Assembly (NCBI RefSeq): GCF_026072915.1
Contig: NZ_AP025943.1
Location: 62,001 to 126,000, forward strand
Source of the DNA: Akkermansia biwaensis
GTDB lineage: Bacteria; Verrucomicrobiota; Verrucomicrobiia; Verrucomicrobiales; Akkermansiaceae
Length of the DNA stretch: 64,000 nt
Reading direction: 5' to 3'
Of the stretch, positions 32,346 through 45,700 are shown in pieces. A program made the position numbers and the translations under genes. The notes below the pieces were generated by a model. It worked only from the letters and a program-made list of their open reading frames with translations, had not been told where the DNA came from and made no database searches. The first letter of the stretch is position 1, and the number at the start of each line of letters is the position of its first letter.

Positions 32346-34250
32346 TCAGAACGCGAAGCATCCACACCCGGAGCCCCAGAAATCGGAGTATTTGGGACGG
32401 GAGGCATTGGCCATCCCCTCCATCAGCATGAAAGCGGAATGCATGCAGCCATGTTCATGGCAATGGCAGGAATGCTGATGTTCCTGCTGGAAGGGTACGC
32501 CCGCGCGGGCCGCCTTTTTCGGGTGCAGAGGCGCGCCGTAACCGCCGAATACCGCAATCGGCGACCACTCCGGCAGCACCGGAATGGGTTCCGGGTCCAG
32601 ATCCTTGAACGGACCCGTGGCGTAAACGATCTTGCCGTCCATGATGGTCAGCACGGACTCGATCTTCTTGATATCTTCCTCCGGAACGGTGAAATAATCC
32701 TCGCTTAGAACGACCATGTCCGCAAGCTGCCCGGGGGCAATGGCTCCCTTCTTGCCCGTTTCCGAGGAAAACCAGGTACTGCCCTGAGTGTACAGGCGCA
32801 GAGCCTCCTCGCGGGAAAGGCAATCTTCCTCCCGGTACATGCGCGCGCCGCCCACGGTCTTCCCGGTGGTCAGCCAGTACAGGGACACCCAGGGATTGTA
32901 GCTGGCCACACGGGTGGCATCGGTTCCGGCTCCCACGGGAATGCCCATTTCCAGCATCCTCCGGACGGGGGGAGTATGTTCCGCCGCTTCCTTCCCGTAG
33001 CGGTCCATGAAATATTCGCCCTGGTAGGCCATGCGGCATTGCACGGCAATGCCCCCGCCCAGCGCCTTCACACGTTCCAGGTTCTTTTCGTCGATGGTCT
33101 CGCAGTGGTCGAAGAACCAGTGCAGCCCTTCAAAGGGAATCTCCCGGTTCACCTCCTCATACACATCCAGAAAGCGGGAAATGCTCTCATTATAGGTGGC
33201 GTGGAGGCGGAACGGCCATTTATTGGCGGCCAGCAGGCTGACTACGCCCTTCAATTCGGACTCCATATCTGCGGGAAGGTCCGGCCTGGGTTCCAGAAAG
33301 TCTTCAAAATCCGCGGCGGAAAAAACGAGCATTTCGCCCGCGCCGTTGCAGCGGTAATAATCGTCCCCTTCCCCGGGTTCCGTCATCTTGATCCACTTGG
33401 CAAAATCTTCCTTCTCTTCCTTGGGCCTCTGGGTGAACAAATTGTAGGCAATGCGCACGGTCATTTCCCCGCGCTTGTGCAATTCTTCAATCACCTCGTA
33501 ATCCTCCGGATAATTCTGGTAGCCGCCTCCCGCGTCAATGATGCTGGTCAATCCCAGACGGTTGAGTTCCCTCATGAAATGGCGGGTGGAATTGATCTGG
33601 TGCTCCACGGGCAGCTTGGGTCCCTTGGCCAGCGTGGCGTAAAGAATGGTGGCATTCGGCCGGGCAATCAGCAGGCCCGTCGGGTTGCCGTCGCTGTCGT
33701 GCTGGATTTCTCCGGCGGGAGGGTTGGGCGTATCCTTCGTGTACCCGCAGGCCCGCAGGGCGGCCTTGTTGAGCATGGCGCGGCAGTACAGGTGCAGGAC
33801 AAACACGGGCGTATCCGGAGCCACTTCATTGATCTCCTCCAGCGTGGGCATGCGGCGTTCGGCAAACTGGAACTCGCTCCAGCCGCCTACCACGCGCACC
33901 CATTGGCCGGGAGGGGTTCTTCTGGCCTGCTCCTTGAGCATGCGGAGGGCGTCCGCCAGGGAGGGCACGCCGTCCCAGCGCAGTTCCATGTTGTAATTAA
34001 GGCCGCCGCGGATGACGTGGAGGTGGGAATCGTTCAGGCCGGGAATAACTGTTCTTTTCCCGGCGTCTATGGCCTGGGTATCCGGCCCCTTGTATTTGGC
34101 GATGTCTTCGTCGGAACCGACAGCCAGAATTTTTCCATCCTTCACGGCAACGGCTTCGGCCATGGTGCCGCGTTCATCCAGCGTTGCTATCTTGCCGTTT
34201 GAGATCATCAAATCGGCGTAAACTTTTTCATTATTTTTCACTATTTTCAT
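32346..34250 (-). CDS. Amidohydrolase family 3 (YtcJ-like) with His/Cys-rich tail
   Basis: 634 aa. Metal-dependent amidohydrolase: GLNDSHLHVIRGG has the metal His pair, RLHATYNESISRFL and WFFDHCETID further His, and GAGTDATRVASYNPW the catalytic Asp; GAIAPGQLADMVVL is the C-terminal beta-sandwich signature. No signal peptide, so cytoplasmic. The last 60 residues form an extension with HQHSCHCHEHGCMH and GSGCGCFAF, possibly metal-binding and not usual for the family. The gene overlaps the upstream ABM/membrane protein gene by 20 bases, and the operon begins with the cysteine hydrolase gene at 35591. The substrate is unknown. Confidence 0.86.
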   Translation of the reverse strand: MKIVKNNEKVYADLMISNGKIATLDERGTMAEAVAVKDGKILAVGSDEDIAKYKGPDTQAIDAGKRTVIPGLNDSHLHVIRGGLNYNMELRWDGVPSLADALRMLKEQARRTPPGQWVRVVGGWSEFQFAERRMPTLEEINEVAPDTPVFVLHLYCRAMLNKAALRACGYTKDTPNPPAGEIQHDSDGNPTGLLIARPNATILYATLAKGPKLPVEHQINSTRHFMRELNRLGLTSIIDAGGGYQNYPEDYEVIEELHKRGEMTVRIAYNLFTQRPKEEKEDFAKWIKMTEPGEGDDYYRCNGAGEMLVFSAADFEDFLEPRPDLPADMESELKGVVSLLAANKWPFRLHATYNESISRFLDVYEEVNREIPFEGLHWFFDHCETIDEKNLERVKALGGGIAVQCRMAYQGEYFMDRYGKEAAEHTPPVRRMLEMGIPVGAGTDATRVASYNPWVSLYWLTTGKTVGGARMYREEDCLSREEALRLYTQGSTWFSSETGKKGAIAPGQLADMVVLSEDYFTVPEEDIKKIESVLTIMDGKIVYATGPFKDLDPEPIPVLPEWSPIAVFGGYGAPLHPKKAARAGVPFQQEHQHSCHCHEHGCMHSAFMLMEGMANASRPKYSDFWGSGCGCFAF

Positions 34251-34815
34251 TATGGTTAGGGATTGTCTCCGCAGCCGGGCTGAAAAGCCAGGAAGACAGC
34301 ATGCGGCTGATCAGCGGCATGAACACCCAGGTCAGCAGAGCCACCACGCAGGCATTGAAGAAGAGAAAGGAAAGCCATGCGGGCAGGCTGTGAATCAGGT
34401 CTCCCACAGTAATATTCAAAAGAAAAATGACGACGCACACCCCCAGATAGGTGGCCACTGCCGTCTTGTAACGCGGAGGCGTCTTCATGGGGCTGCCCGG
34501 CTGGTTCAGCCAGGCGTCCAGCCCATTCATCTCCTGCATGTCCGGTTCGCCTTCCGTATGGGCCCCCAGCAACTTCATCCAGCGTTCATACTCAGGGGAG
34601 GAAACCAGGGCCTTTCTGGCGGCGGCATTGGCAAAACGGTCCACCACCACATATTCCCCGTTCCCGTCGTTCGGCCTCAAGACGCTGATGCCCACATGCC
34701 CGGGACAACCCAGTACAAAATTGACAAAATCCCTCATGGCATGCTCAAACTGGGCTTCATGGCCCGGCAGAATGTGCCGGCGCACGACTACAGTCACTTC
34801 ATCGGAAGGGTCCAT
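34231..34815 (-). CDS. ABM-domain protein with two C-terminal membrane helices
   Basis: About 194 aa. Residues 1-100 resemble an antibiotic-biosynthesis-monooxygenase domain (VTVVVRRHILPGHEAQFEHA, CPGHVGISVLRP, EYVVVDRFANAAARKAL). Residues about 120-180 hold two hydrophobic helices (TAVATYLGVCVVIFLLNITV and LSFLFFNACVVALLTWVFMP), so the ABM part is held at the inner membrane. A longer start, ATG 34824, is equally possible. It is in an operon between the cysteine hydrolase gene (92 bases upstream) and the amidohydrolase gene (20-base overlap). Confidence 0.8.
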   Translation of the reverse strand: MDPSDEVTVVVRRHILPGHEAQFEHAMRDFVNFVLGCPGHVGISVLRPNDGNGEYVVVDRFANAAARKALVSSPEYERWMKLLGAHTEGEPDMQEMNGLDAWLNQPGSPMKTPPRYKTAVATYLGVCVVIFLLNITVGDLIHSLPAWLSFLFFNACVVALLTWVFMPLISRMLSSWLFSPAAETIPNHNENSEK

Positions 34816-34907
34816 GGCCTTCATGCAGTGTTCAGTGTTTCCGGAGCTTCCTCCGGCGGAAAGCCCGCAAACACGGACTTTCCGGCAGGGGAATGCTCCT
34901 GGATCAA

Positions 34908-35591
34908 TTAATGATCATGCTTCACCACCTGCGGGGACACCGCAGACTGGGGAGCGTGGTGAATCATCGTGTAGGCGTATTCCACGCCCACGCCGTAGGC
35001 TCCGCCCTGCTGCTTGAGCAGATTCATCAGGGCATCGTAATGTTCCTTGTTCTTCCAGTCGCGCTGGAATTCCAGAATGGCGGCAATAGTCGTCAGCCGG
35101 GTTCCGCCCGCCTGGGTAATGCGGGAAAGGGCGGCCTTCTGGGCATCACGGGAGGTGGCGCCGCAGCAGTCTTCCACCACGTAAATGTTGTATCCGTCGC
35201 CCATCATTTCAATGGCCGGCCAGGTGACGCACACTTCCGTCCAAAGACCGGTAAGCAGGATATTCTTGCGTCCCGTCGCCTTGATGGCCTTGCGGAACTC
35301 GTCGGAATCCCAGGAATTCATGGAGGTGCGTTCAATCACGTGCTGGCCGGGGAACACGTCCAGCAGCTGCGGCCAGACATACCCGGAAAAGCTTTCCGTT
35401 TCCACGGCGGTGATGATGGTGGGCACCTGGAACAATTTGGAAGCCTTGGCCAGCAGGGTAACGTTGTTGATCAGGTCCGCCCGGTTGATGCTGGCTACGC
35501 CAAAGGTCATCTGGGGCTGATGGTCAATGAATACCACGGCAGTATCTTCCGGGGTGTAAAGCTGATGATAGTGTGACGACATGAATGACAT
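34908..35591 (-). CDS. Isochorismatase-like cysteine hydrolase
   Basis: 227 aa. The isochorismatase/YcaC fold is shown by DTAVVFIDHQPQMTFGV with the catalytic Asp, a Lys in the RKAIKATGRKNILLTGLWTE region and the nucleophile Cys in LWTEVCVTWPAIEMM; VVEDCCGATSRDAQ follows. Cytoplasmic. ATG 35591 and ATG 35582 are both possible. It begins a three-gene minus-strand operon with the membrane ABM protein and the amidohydrolase. This combination suggests breakdown of an amide or cyclic small molecule, but the substrate is unknown. Confidence 0.85.
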   Translation of the reverse strand: MSFMSSHYHQLYTPEDTAVVFIDHQPQMTFGVASINRADLINNVTLLAKASKLFQVPTIITAVETESFSGYVWPQLLDVFPGQHVIERTSMNSWDSDEFRKAIKATGRKNILLTGLWTEVCVTWPAIEMMGDGYNIYVVEDCCGATSRDAQKAALSRITQAGGTRLTTIAAILEFQRDWKNKEHYDALMNLLKQQGGAYGVGVEYAYTMIHHAPQSAVSPQVVKHDH

Positions 35592-35900
35592 CCTATGATT
35601 CTCCTATATCTATATTGATGGTTGTATCCGGGATTCAAACGGTCTTTTTAAACTGCATCCCTTGCCAGTTGGAGAAAGGATTTGGCACATTTGTTGATTT
35701 CATGCCGGAGGGTGACGCAGGAACAAATCCGGGAAAAACAGCAACTCATGATCCGCAAGCGCCTTCCGTCCGTGTCATGCCACGGCGGAAAAAACGCTCA
35801 AAAACACCTCCCCGGAATCCCCGTCAAAAAGAGAATTCCCGGATCATCGCACTGCGGGAACAGCGGAGAAACCATGCCTCTGCCGCCCCCTCCGGCGGCC
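35592..35900. other. Intergenic region with the hydrolase-operon promoter
   Basis: 309 bases. No gene is seen; the minus-strand promoter of the cysteine hydrolase operon should lie in its first part, and a GCCGCC-CCCT-CCGGCGGC hairpin near 35884-35901 may end the GH20 transcript. Confidence 0.4.
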
Positions 35901-37550
35901 CTAGCGGGTTTCCCCGTAATTGATGCCCCGTGCATCCAGAATCTCCACATACCTCTTCAGGCGCCTCAGGAAATCCGGGTAATTCTTGTCTTCCTTCCGG
36001 CTCCATCCCGTCTCCGCATAAGCGGCTATGCGCGGGAACACACGCCGTTCCAGCTTGTCCGCATCCGGAATCCATTCCGTCCACACCTGGCATCCCAGCC
36101 CCAGGACCTGGTCATGATACCTGGGCTTTAATCCGGGGAAAACGGGCTCAAAGGAATAGGACTTGGACAGAGGCAGCTTCTGCTCGTCCTTGTTGATGTA
36201 GGTCATGTGGGAGGTGGAATTGACCACCTGGTGGCCGTCCTCGATCGCCTTGGTGGCGATCTTGTCGGACCCGTACCAGAAATGGATGATCGCCTTTCCA
36301 TCCAGACGTCCCAGGGCAGCTCCCTGGCCCCCGTCATGGTGAACGTCGGTACCCAGGATTTCATTCCAGCCGATCGTCCTCACCCCTTTTTTGGCGAGCA
36401 TCCCGGAAATGCGGTTCGTAAACATAATCTGGAGGTCCGGGAACGTCTTGATGCCCTTCTTCTTCATGAACGCCTCAATATGGGGAACACCCTCCCAGTA
36501 CTTTTTGTAGCGCACTTCGTCGCCGCCAATGTGGATGATTCCCCCCGGAAAGAGGGAGGCCAGCTCCGTCATCACGTCCCCGATGAACTGGTAGGTGCGC
36601 TCGCTGGTGGGGTCAAAGGCCGCTCCGTCGTTGAAGCTGACGGGAATCTCCGGCAGGGGGCGAGCGGAAAGCTTCAGTTCCGGGTAGGAGACGATGGCCG
36701 CGGCGGAATGGCCGGGCACGTCTATCTCCGGCACAATGGTGATATTGCGCTCCGCCGCATAGCGCACAATGCGCCTGATCTGCTCCTGCGTATAAAATCC
36801 TTCATGGGGCTTGCCGGCATACTTGCCGCTCCCCCAGGTCTCCACTTCCGTATCCTTCCTTTTGCTGCCCACGGACGTCAATTTGGGGTACTTTTTAATC
36901 TGGATGCGCCATCCCGCATCATCGGACAAATGCCAGTGCAGAACGTTCATCTTCAGCAGCCCCATCTGGTCGATCAGCTTCCTGACCTCTTCCTCTCCGA
37001 AAAAATGCCGCGCCTCATCCAGCATGAAGGCCCGCCATGAAAACCGGGGGTAATCCAGCATGGAAAACGGCTTCTCCGCCACTTTCCAGGCCACGGCGGA
37101 CTTGTCCGCGCTGCTCTGGAAAAAGGCTGGCGGGAGCATCTGCGCCAGGCTCTGCCCGGCATAATAGACGCCTCTGGGGGAAGCGGCGCGGATGGAAATC
37201 AGTCCGGGCTTTACTTCCAGCCTGTAGGCCTCCGGCCCGTACTGCTTCAGGGAGGCATCCTTCTCAATGCGGATGGCATTAGTTCCACCCGGCCCATCCA
37301 AAGCAAGCCCGGTTCCCTGTGCTAAAAACTGCTGGAGAAAACGGGCCTGCTTCTGGAATCCGGGGTCCTTCTCCCGGCAGACGACGCGGCTTCCGGCATC
37401 CAGAACGATGCCTCCCTCCGGCCCCGTTTCTCCATACTTCACGGAAACGGGCCGGGGAATGATCTGCTCCTGCCCCTGCGCGGCCATGCAGGCCGCGCCG
37501 GAAAGCATCAGCACGAAAAAGGGGCGGAAAAAGCGCATCATGGCAGCCAT
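35901..37550 (-). CDS. Secreted GH20 beta-N-acetylhexosaminidase
   Basis: About 549 aa. Removes terminal GlcNAc or GalNAc from glycans such as mucin. A signal peptide (MRFFRPFFVLMLSGAACMAA) is followed by a GH20b domain (IIPRPVSVKYGE, LEVKPGLISIRAASPRGVYY) and the TIM barrel: SWRAFMLDEARHFF, NVLHWHLSDDAGWRIQIKKY, PEIDVPGHSAAA, and HIGGDEVRYKKYW with the catalytic Asp-Glu pair. Candidate starts are ATG 37571, 37550 and 37538; 37550 is preferred because GGAGGGG lies about twelve bases before it. The rarA gene is divergent. Confidence 0.92.
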   Translation of the reverse strand: MAAMMRFFRPFFVLMLSGAACMAAQGQEQIIPRPVSVKYGETGPEGGIVLDAGSRVVCREKDPGFQKQARFLQQFLAQGTGLALDGPGGTNAIRIEKDASLKQYGPEAYRLEVKPGLISIRAASPRGVYYAGQSLAQMLPPAFFQSSADKSAVAWKVAEKPFSMLDYPRFSWRAFMLDEARHFFGEEEVRKLIDQMGLLKMNVLHWHLSDDAGWRIQIKKYPKLTSVGSKRKDTEVETWGSGKYAGKPHEGFYTQEQIRRIVRYAAERNITIVPEIDVPGHSAAAIVSYPELKLSARPLPEIPVSFNDGAAFDPTSERTYQFIGDVMTELASLFPGGIIHIGGDEVRYKKYWEGVPHIEAFMKKKGIKTFPDLQIMFTNRISGMLAKKGVRTIGWNEILGTDVHHDGGQGAALGRLDGKAIIHFWYGSDKIATKAIEDGHQVVNSTSHMTYINKDEQKLPLSKSYSFEPVFPGLKPRYHDQVLGLGCQVWTEWIPDADKLERRVFPRIAAYAETGWSRKEDKNYPDFLRRLKRYVEILDARGINYGETR

Positions 37551-37706
37551 GATACACACTTTCCCCTCCATGTCTTTCTCTTTTCCTGCGTCCAGGCACA
37601 AAAACCCTTTCCGGACAGTTCCCATGACACGCCGGCACCGACAAACAGCAACCGTGCCGCCATCCCTCCCTTGCCTTTCCCCTCCGGGCGGCGTACGATG
37701 GGCACC

Positions 37707-39086
37707 ATGAAAAAAGATGAAGCCCCCAGCCTGTTCGCCGCCTTTGCGGACCGTCCCCTGGCGGACCGCCTGAGACCGTCCGCACTGGCTGAAATCGTGG
37801 GGCAGGACCATCTTCTGGGGGAAGACGGCCCCATACGGCGCATGGCGGACTCCGGCAAACTGACCAGCTTCGTCCTGTGGGGGCCGCCCGGCTGCGGAAA
37901 AACCACGCTGGCGCGCATTCTGGCCACGCGCACGTCCATGCACTTCGTGGCGCTCTCCGCCGTCTTCTCCGGCATGGCGGACCTCCGGAAAGCCTTTGAC
38001 GAGGCGGCCAAACGCCGGGAATACGGGGAAGGCACCCTCCTGTTCGTGGATGAAATACACCGCTTCAACCGCGCCCAGCAGGACGGCTTCCTCCCCTATG
38101 TGGAAAACGGCACCGTCACGCTGGTGGGCGCTACCACGGAAAACCCCTCCTTTGAACTCAACAGCGCCCTGCTCTCGCGCTGCAAGGTCTTCGTCATGCA
38201 CGCTCTGGACGCCGCAGCGCTGGACAGCATCATTGAACGGGCGGAATCCCTCCTCCAGCGGAAGCTGCCGCTCACTCCGGAAGCCCGCGCCACCCTGGTG
38301 GACCTGGCGGACGGCGACGGCCGCTACCTTATCAACCTGATGGAAAGCGTCTTTGACCTGTGCAGGCCGGACGACGTCCTGGACACGGAGGCCCTGCTGA
38401 AAATCGTCCAGCAGCGCGCCCCGGTGTACGACAAGGACAGGGAAGGCCACTACAACCTGATCAGCGCCCTGCACAAATCCCTGCGCGGTTCGGACACGGA
38501 CGCGGCCCTGTACTGGGCCGCCCGCATGCTCCAGGGCGGGGAGGACCCTCTCTACCTGCTGCGCCGCCTGACCCGCTTTGCGATGGAAGACATCAGCCTG
38601 GCGGACCCCGCTGCGCTCCAGATGGCGATCGCCGCGTGGGACACGTACGAACGGCTGGGCTCTCCGGAAGGGGAGCTGGCCATTGCGGAACTGGTCATCT
38701 ACCTGGGGTGCGCCCCCAAGTCCAACAGTGCCTACACTGCATGGGGAGCCGCTCAAAAAGCCGCCAGGGAACACGGCTCACTGATGCCGCCCGCGCACAT
38801 CCTGAACGCCCCCACCAGGCTGATGAAGGAACTGGGATACGGAAAGGACTACGCCTACGACCACGATGCGCCGGACGCCTTTTCCGGACAGAACTACTTT
38901 CCGGACAAGATGCCCCGCCGCCAGTTCTACAAGCCGCCGGAACGGGGCTTTGAGCGGGAAATCAACAAGCGGCTGGCGTACTGGGACAAGCTGCGCCGCC
39001 AGCGGGCGGAAGAGGATTCCGGCGGCTCCGGAACGCGGAGAAGCCGGAAAAAGCCTCCCGCTCCGGAGGAACGGGAGCCCTCATGA
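37707..39086 (+). CDS. rarA: Replication-associated recombination protein A (RarA/MgsA)
   Basis: AAA+ ATPase of the clamp-loader-like RarA family that acts at stalled replication forks. PLADRLRPSALAEIVGQDHLL is the family N-terminus; Walker A GPPGCGKTTLARI, Walker B LLFVDEIHRFNRAQQD, sensor GATTENPSFELNSALLSRC. The C-terminal part (MEDISLADPAALQMAIAAWD, ELVIYLGCAPKSNSAY, YDHDAPDAFSGQNYFPD) is the tetramerisation region. About 459 aa. ATG 37698 and 37671 are alternative starts. Its last six bases overlap the end of the convergent GH2 gene. It is a housekeeping gene set among secreted glycosidases. Confidence 0.92.
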   Translation: MKKDEAPSLFAAFADRPLADRLRPSALAEIVGQDHLLGEDGPIRRMADSGKLTSFVLWGPPGCGKTTLARILATRTSMHFVALSAVFSGMADLRKAFDEAAKRREYGEGTLLFVDEIHRFNRAQQDGFLPYVENGTVTLVGATTENPSFELNSALLSRCKVFVMHALDAAALDSIIERAESLLQRKLPLTPEARATLVDLADGDGRYLINLMESVFDLCRPDDVLDTEALLKIVQQRAPVYDKDREGHYNLISALHKSLRGSDTDAALYWAARMLQGGEDPLYLLRRLTRFAMEDISLADPAALQMAIAAWDTYERLGSPEGELAIAELVIYLGCAPKSNSAYTAWGAAQKAAREHGSLMPPAHILNAPTRLMKELGYGKDYAYDHDAPDAFSGQNYFPDKMPRRQFYKPPERGFEREINKRLAYWDKLRRQRAEEDSGGSGTRRSRKKPPAPEEREPS

Positions 39087-41660
39087 GGCATCCGCCGGCC
39101 ATACGGCCACTTCCGCAATCCCCTGCCCCGGCGACAGCCGGATGCGGACATACCTAGCTCCGGCGTCCTCCGGACACGCTGCGGTCAGCCCCGTCCCATC
39201 CTTGTTCAGAACGGTTTTGACGTCCTTCCAGGTGTTGCCGTCCCTGCTGACCTGCACCACGGGGGGCTGCCCCTTCCAGTTTCCGGCGGCCTTCGCCTCC
39301 ACCCGGTCCAGGCGGAATTCAAACTCCATGTCCAGCTGCCACCACGGCTCCTTGTCATCCGCGGACGGCTTCCATGCGGAAGCGGCGTCCCCGTCGGACG
39401 CCTTCATCGCGTCCTGGACATTGGATGAAGCGGAACAGGGCCTCAATGCCGCCAGATTGGCTTTTTCCCCGGTTCCGGACTGGCCGTACCGCGCCAGCTG
39501 GGCGTCCCTTTCCTGTGCGGTGAAACGCTTGTAGGGCCTGTCGCCCGTTTCCGCGCTCCTGCCCGCCGCGTACGCCGGGGCCTTCCGGGAAACGATTTGG
39601 AGGTTGTCCCCCTTCAATCCGGGGGAAGATGCCTTGATGACCGTTTTTCCGGCATAATAGGACCGGAACTCAATGGCCGCGCAGCCGTCAATGAGGTCAA
39701 TGTCCGTTCCGGGCGTGAACGTGATGCTCTTGCCAGTGGGGAACTCCCCGGGGCCGGACTCCACCGTGAGCGTCACCGGAACGGCATTGGCTATCTGCCT
39801 CCCGGAAGCGTCCGCCACCTTCACGGTCACGTGCACGTCGTCCGTGCCGTCCGCCGGGCTGATCACCTTCTTGTCCGCGGACAGCTTCACCAGCGCGGGC
39901 GTTCCCTTCACAGGCCATTCCGGCGGGGGAATGCGTTTGAACTCATTCCTGTACCAGTACCAGGCGCGCTTGGGGATGCGGAAATAATCCACAATGCCCA
40001 TGCGGCCGCCGGAAGGCCAGATGCTGCCGTGGTCAAACCCGCACCAAACCGCCTCGCCGATGCGCCAGGGATAGCGGACGCCGGCGTCCTTGTCCTTCTT
40101 CATGTCCCCCCAGCCCGGCGCGTACGCTCCCGGCCTCTTGCAGCTCACGGAACCGTATTCCGTCACCATGCTGGGCCTTCCGGGCGTCTTCACGCGTGAG
40201 CCGTCCCCGTTGAAAGCGGCCAGGTCCCCCAGTTTGTCAAAATTCCCGCGCTGGCCTCCCCCCGCGCACACGGGGCGCGTCGGGTCCAGCTCCTTCACCA
40301 GCGCGATGAGTCTGGAGCACAGTTCCCTGGACTCCTGCGCATGTTGGGTGAAAAACGGCTCGTTGCTGATGCTCCAGATGACGATGGAAGGATGGTTCCG
40401 GAATTGCAGCACCATTTCCCTCACCTGGCGCATGCAGCTTTCCTCAAAAGCGGCCCGGTCCTTTTCATCGGAGGGATAGGCGTCGCAATTCCAGTAGCGG
40501 TTGTCCTTCTTAAACCCGCCCATGCCCCAGAAAATGCCTTCATTCAGCATGCACATGCCTTCCCGGTCGCAGGCGTCCAGAAAAGCCTGGGAATGGGGAT
40601 AATGGGAGCCGCGGATGAAATTGAACCCGGCGTTCTTCATCAGCAGCACGTCACGGCGCGCCCCGGCATCCGTCACGGCATCCCCCCACCCGGCATGGTC
40701 CTGGTGCACATTGGCCCCTTGCAGATAAACGGGCTTCCCGTTAATCAGCATCCCCTTGTCCGCCGTCAGCTCCAGAGAGCGGAAACCCAGGGGACTTTCA
40801 GTCCGGTCCAGCGTCTTCCCCTTCTCGTCCACCAGCTCCGTCGTCACGCGGTACATGTTGGGCGCTGCCGGACTCCATAATTTGGGAGCGGCCAGCGGAG
40901 GCAGGTCCGTCTGAATGCGGTCCGCCCCTCCCGCAGCCAGCTTCACGGGCTTCTCTCCGCGCAAAACCACACGACCGCCCTTCTCCTCGCGCACGGTGTG
41001 GCGCACGGAAAACTTCTTCATTTCCACGGACTCATTCTTCACCTCCGTCAGGATGCACACCTTCCCGCGGGAGGGCGTCACTTCCGGCGTCTGCACCCAC
41101 ACGCCGTGGGCCGGAATATGCACGGGGGAACACACGTGCAGATGCACGTTCCGGTACAGGCCGCCGGAAAAAGTATGTTCCCCGGCCCGCGGGGCGATGC
41201 GGGGATTCCAGCGGTTGTCCACGCGCACTTCCACCCAATTCTCTCCAGGCTTCAGGAAAGGCGTCAAATCCGTCCGGAACGCCGTATACCCCCCTTCATG
41301 CCTTTCTGCCGCCTTCCCGTTCACCGTCACCTCCGCCACCTGGAAGGCTGCGCCGCAATCCAGAAAAACCTTCTGCCCCAGCCATTCCTCCGGCACAACG
41401 AGTTTCTTGCGGTAGGAACCGCGCCCCGTGTAAAAGGAGTCGGACATGAAATAGGGCAGGCTGAACGTATGGGGCAGATGCGCCGTCTGCCAGCCGCTCT
41501 TTCCGGGGTCGTCTTCCAGCCGGAACTCCCAGCCGCGGTTCCAGACCATCCTCTTGCAGGGGGAGGAAGCTTCCCCAGCGGTAGAAACGCCTGTTTCCGC
41601 ACCAGCCGCGGAGAGGCTCAGAACGGCGGCGCCCAGCATGCAGGCAACAATCTTGAACAT
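39081..41660 (-). CDS. Secreted GH2 glycosidase with C-terminal discoidin domain
   Basis: 859 aa, GH2 beta-galactosidase type. Signal peptide MFKIVACMLGAAVLSLSAA supports ATG 41660. A sugar-binding jelly roll (residues about 30-190) and an immunoglobulin-like domain precede the barrel, where PSIVIWSISNEPF carries the acid/base Glu and MVTEYGSVS the nucleophile Glu. A linker domain (SADKKVISPADGTDDVHVTV) and an F5/8 discoidin-like domain (SDGDAASAWKPS, EPWWQLDMEFEF, VQVSRDGNTWKDV) follow. It probably takes part in mucin or host-glycan breakdown in the periplasm or outside. The stop overlaps the rarA end by six bases. Confidence 0.9.
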   Translation of the reverse strand: MFKIVACMLGAAVLSLSAAGAETGVSTAGEASSPCKRMVWNRGWEFRLEDDPGKSGWQTAHLPHTFSLPYFMSDSFYTGRGSYRKKLVVPEEWLGQKVFLDCGAAFQVAEVTVNGKAAERHEGGYTAFRTDLTPFLKPGENWVEVRVDNRWNPRIAPRAGEHTFSGGLYRNVHLHVCSPVHIPAHGVWVQTPEVTPSRGKVCILTEVKNESVEMKKFSVRHTVREEKGGRVVLRGEKPVKLAAGGADRIQTDLPPLAAPKLWSPAAPNMYRVTTELVDEKGKTLDRTESPLGFRSLELTADKGMLINGKPVYLQGANVHQDHAGWGDAVTDAGARRDVLLMKNAGFNFIRGSHYPHSQAFLDACDREGMCMLNEGIFWGMGGFKKDNRYWNCDAYPSDEKDRAAFEESCMRQVREMVLQFRNHPSIVIWSISNEPFFTQHAQESRELCSRLIALVKELDPTRPVCAGGGQRGNFDKLGDLAAFNGDGSRVKTPGRPSMVTEYGSVSCKRPGAYAPGWGDMKKDKDAGVRYPWRIGEAVWCGFDHGSIWPSGGRMGIVDYFRIPKRAWYWYRNEFKRIPPPEWPVKGTPALVKLSADKKVISPADGTDDVHVTVKVADASGRQIANAVPVTLTVESGPGEFPTGKSITFTPGTDIDLIDGCAAIEFRSYYAGKTVIKASSPGLKGDNLQIVSRKAPAYAAGRSAETGDRPYKRFTAQERDAQLARYGQSGTGEKANLAALRPCSASSNVQDAMKASDGDAASAWKPSADDKEPWWQLDMEFEFRLDRVEAKAAGNWKGQPPVVQVSRDGNTWKDVKTVLNKDGTGLTAACPEDAGARYVRIRLSPGQGIAEVAVWPADAS

Positions 41661-41734
41661 GTGTATGCTACCACTCCCCTGTGCTCTTTCTTTCAATCAA
41701 AAAACATTTCCGCGCCTTGAAGCGTCCACAACAA

Positions 41735-41768
41735 CCAGCCGTGCACCCCTTCCGGGCTGCACGGCTGG
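41735..41768 (-). terminator. Hairpin after the large GH2 gene
   Basis: CCAGCCGTGCA and TGCACGGCTGG form an 11-bp stem 42 bases past the minus-strand stop at 41810. The T run after it is weak. Confidence 0.6.
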
Positions 41769-41809
41769 AAAAAGCCTTCATTCGGGAAAAAGGCGCTCCC
41801 GCGGATCCA

Positions 41810-45700
<3,891 letters not shown>

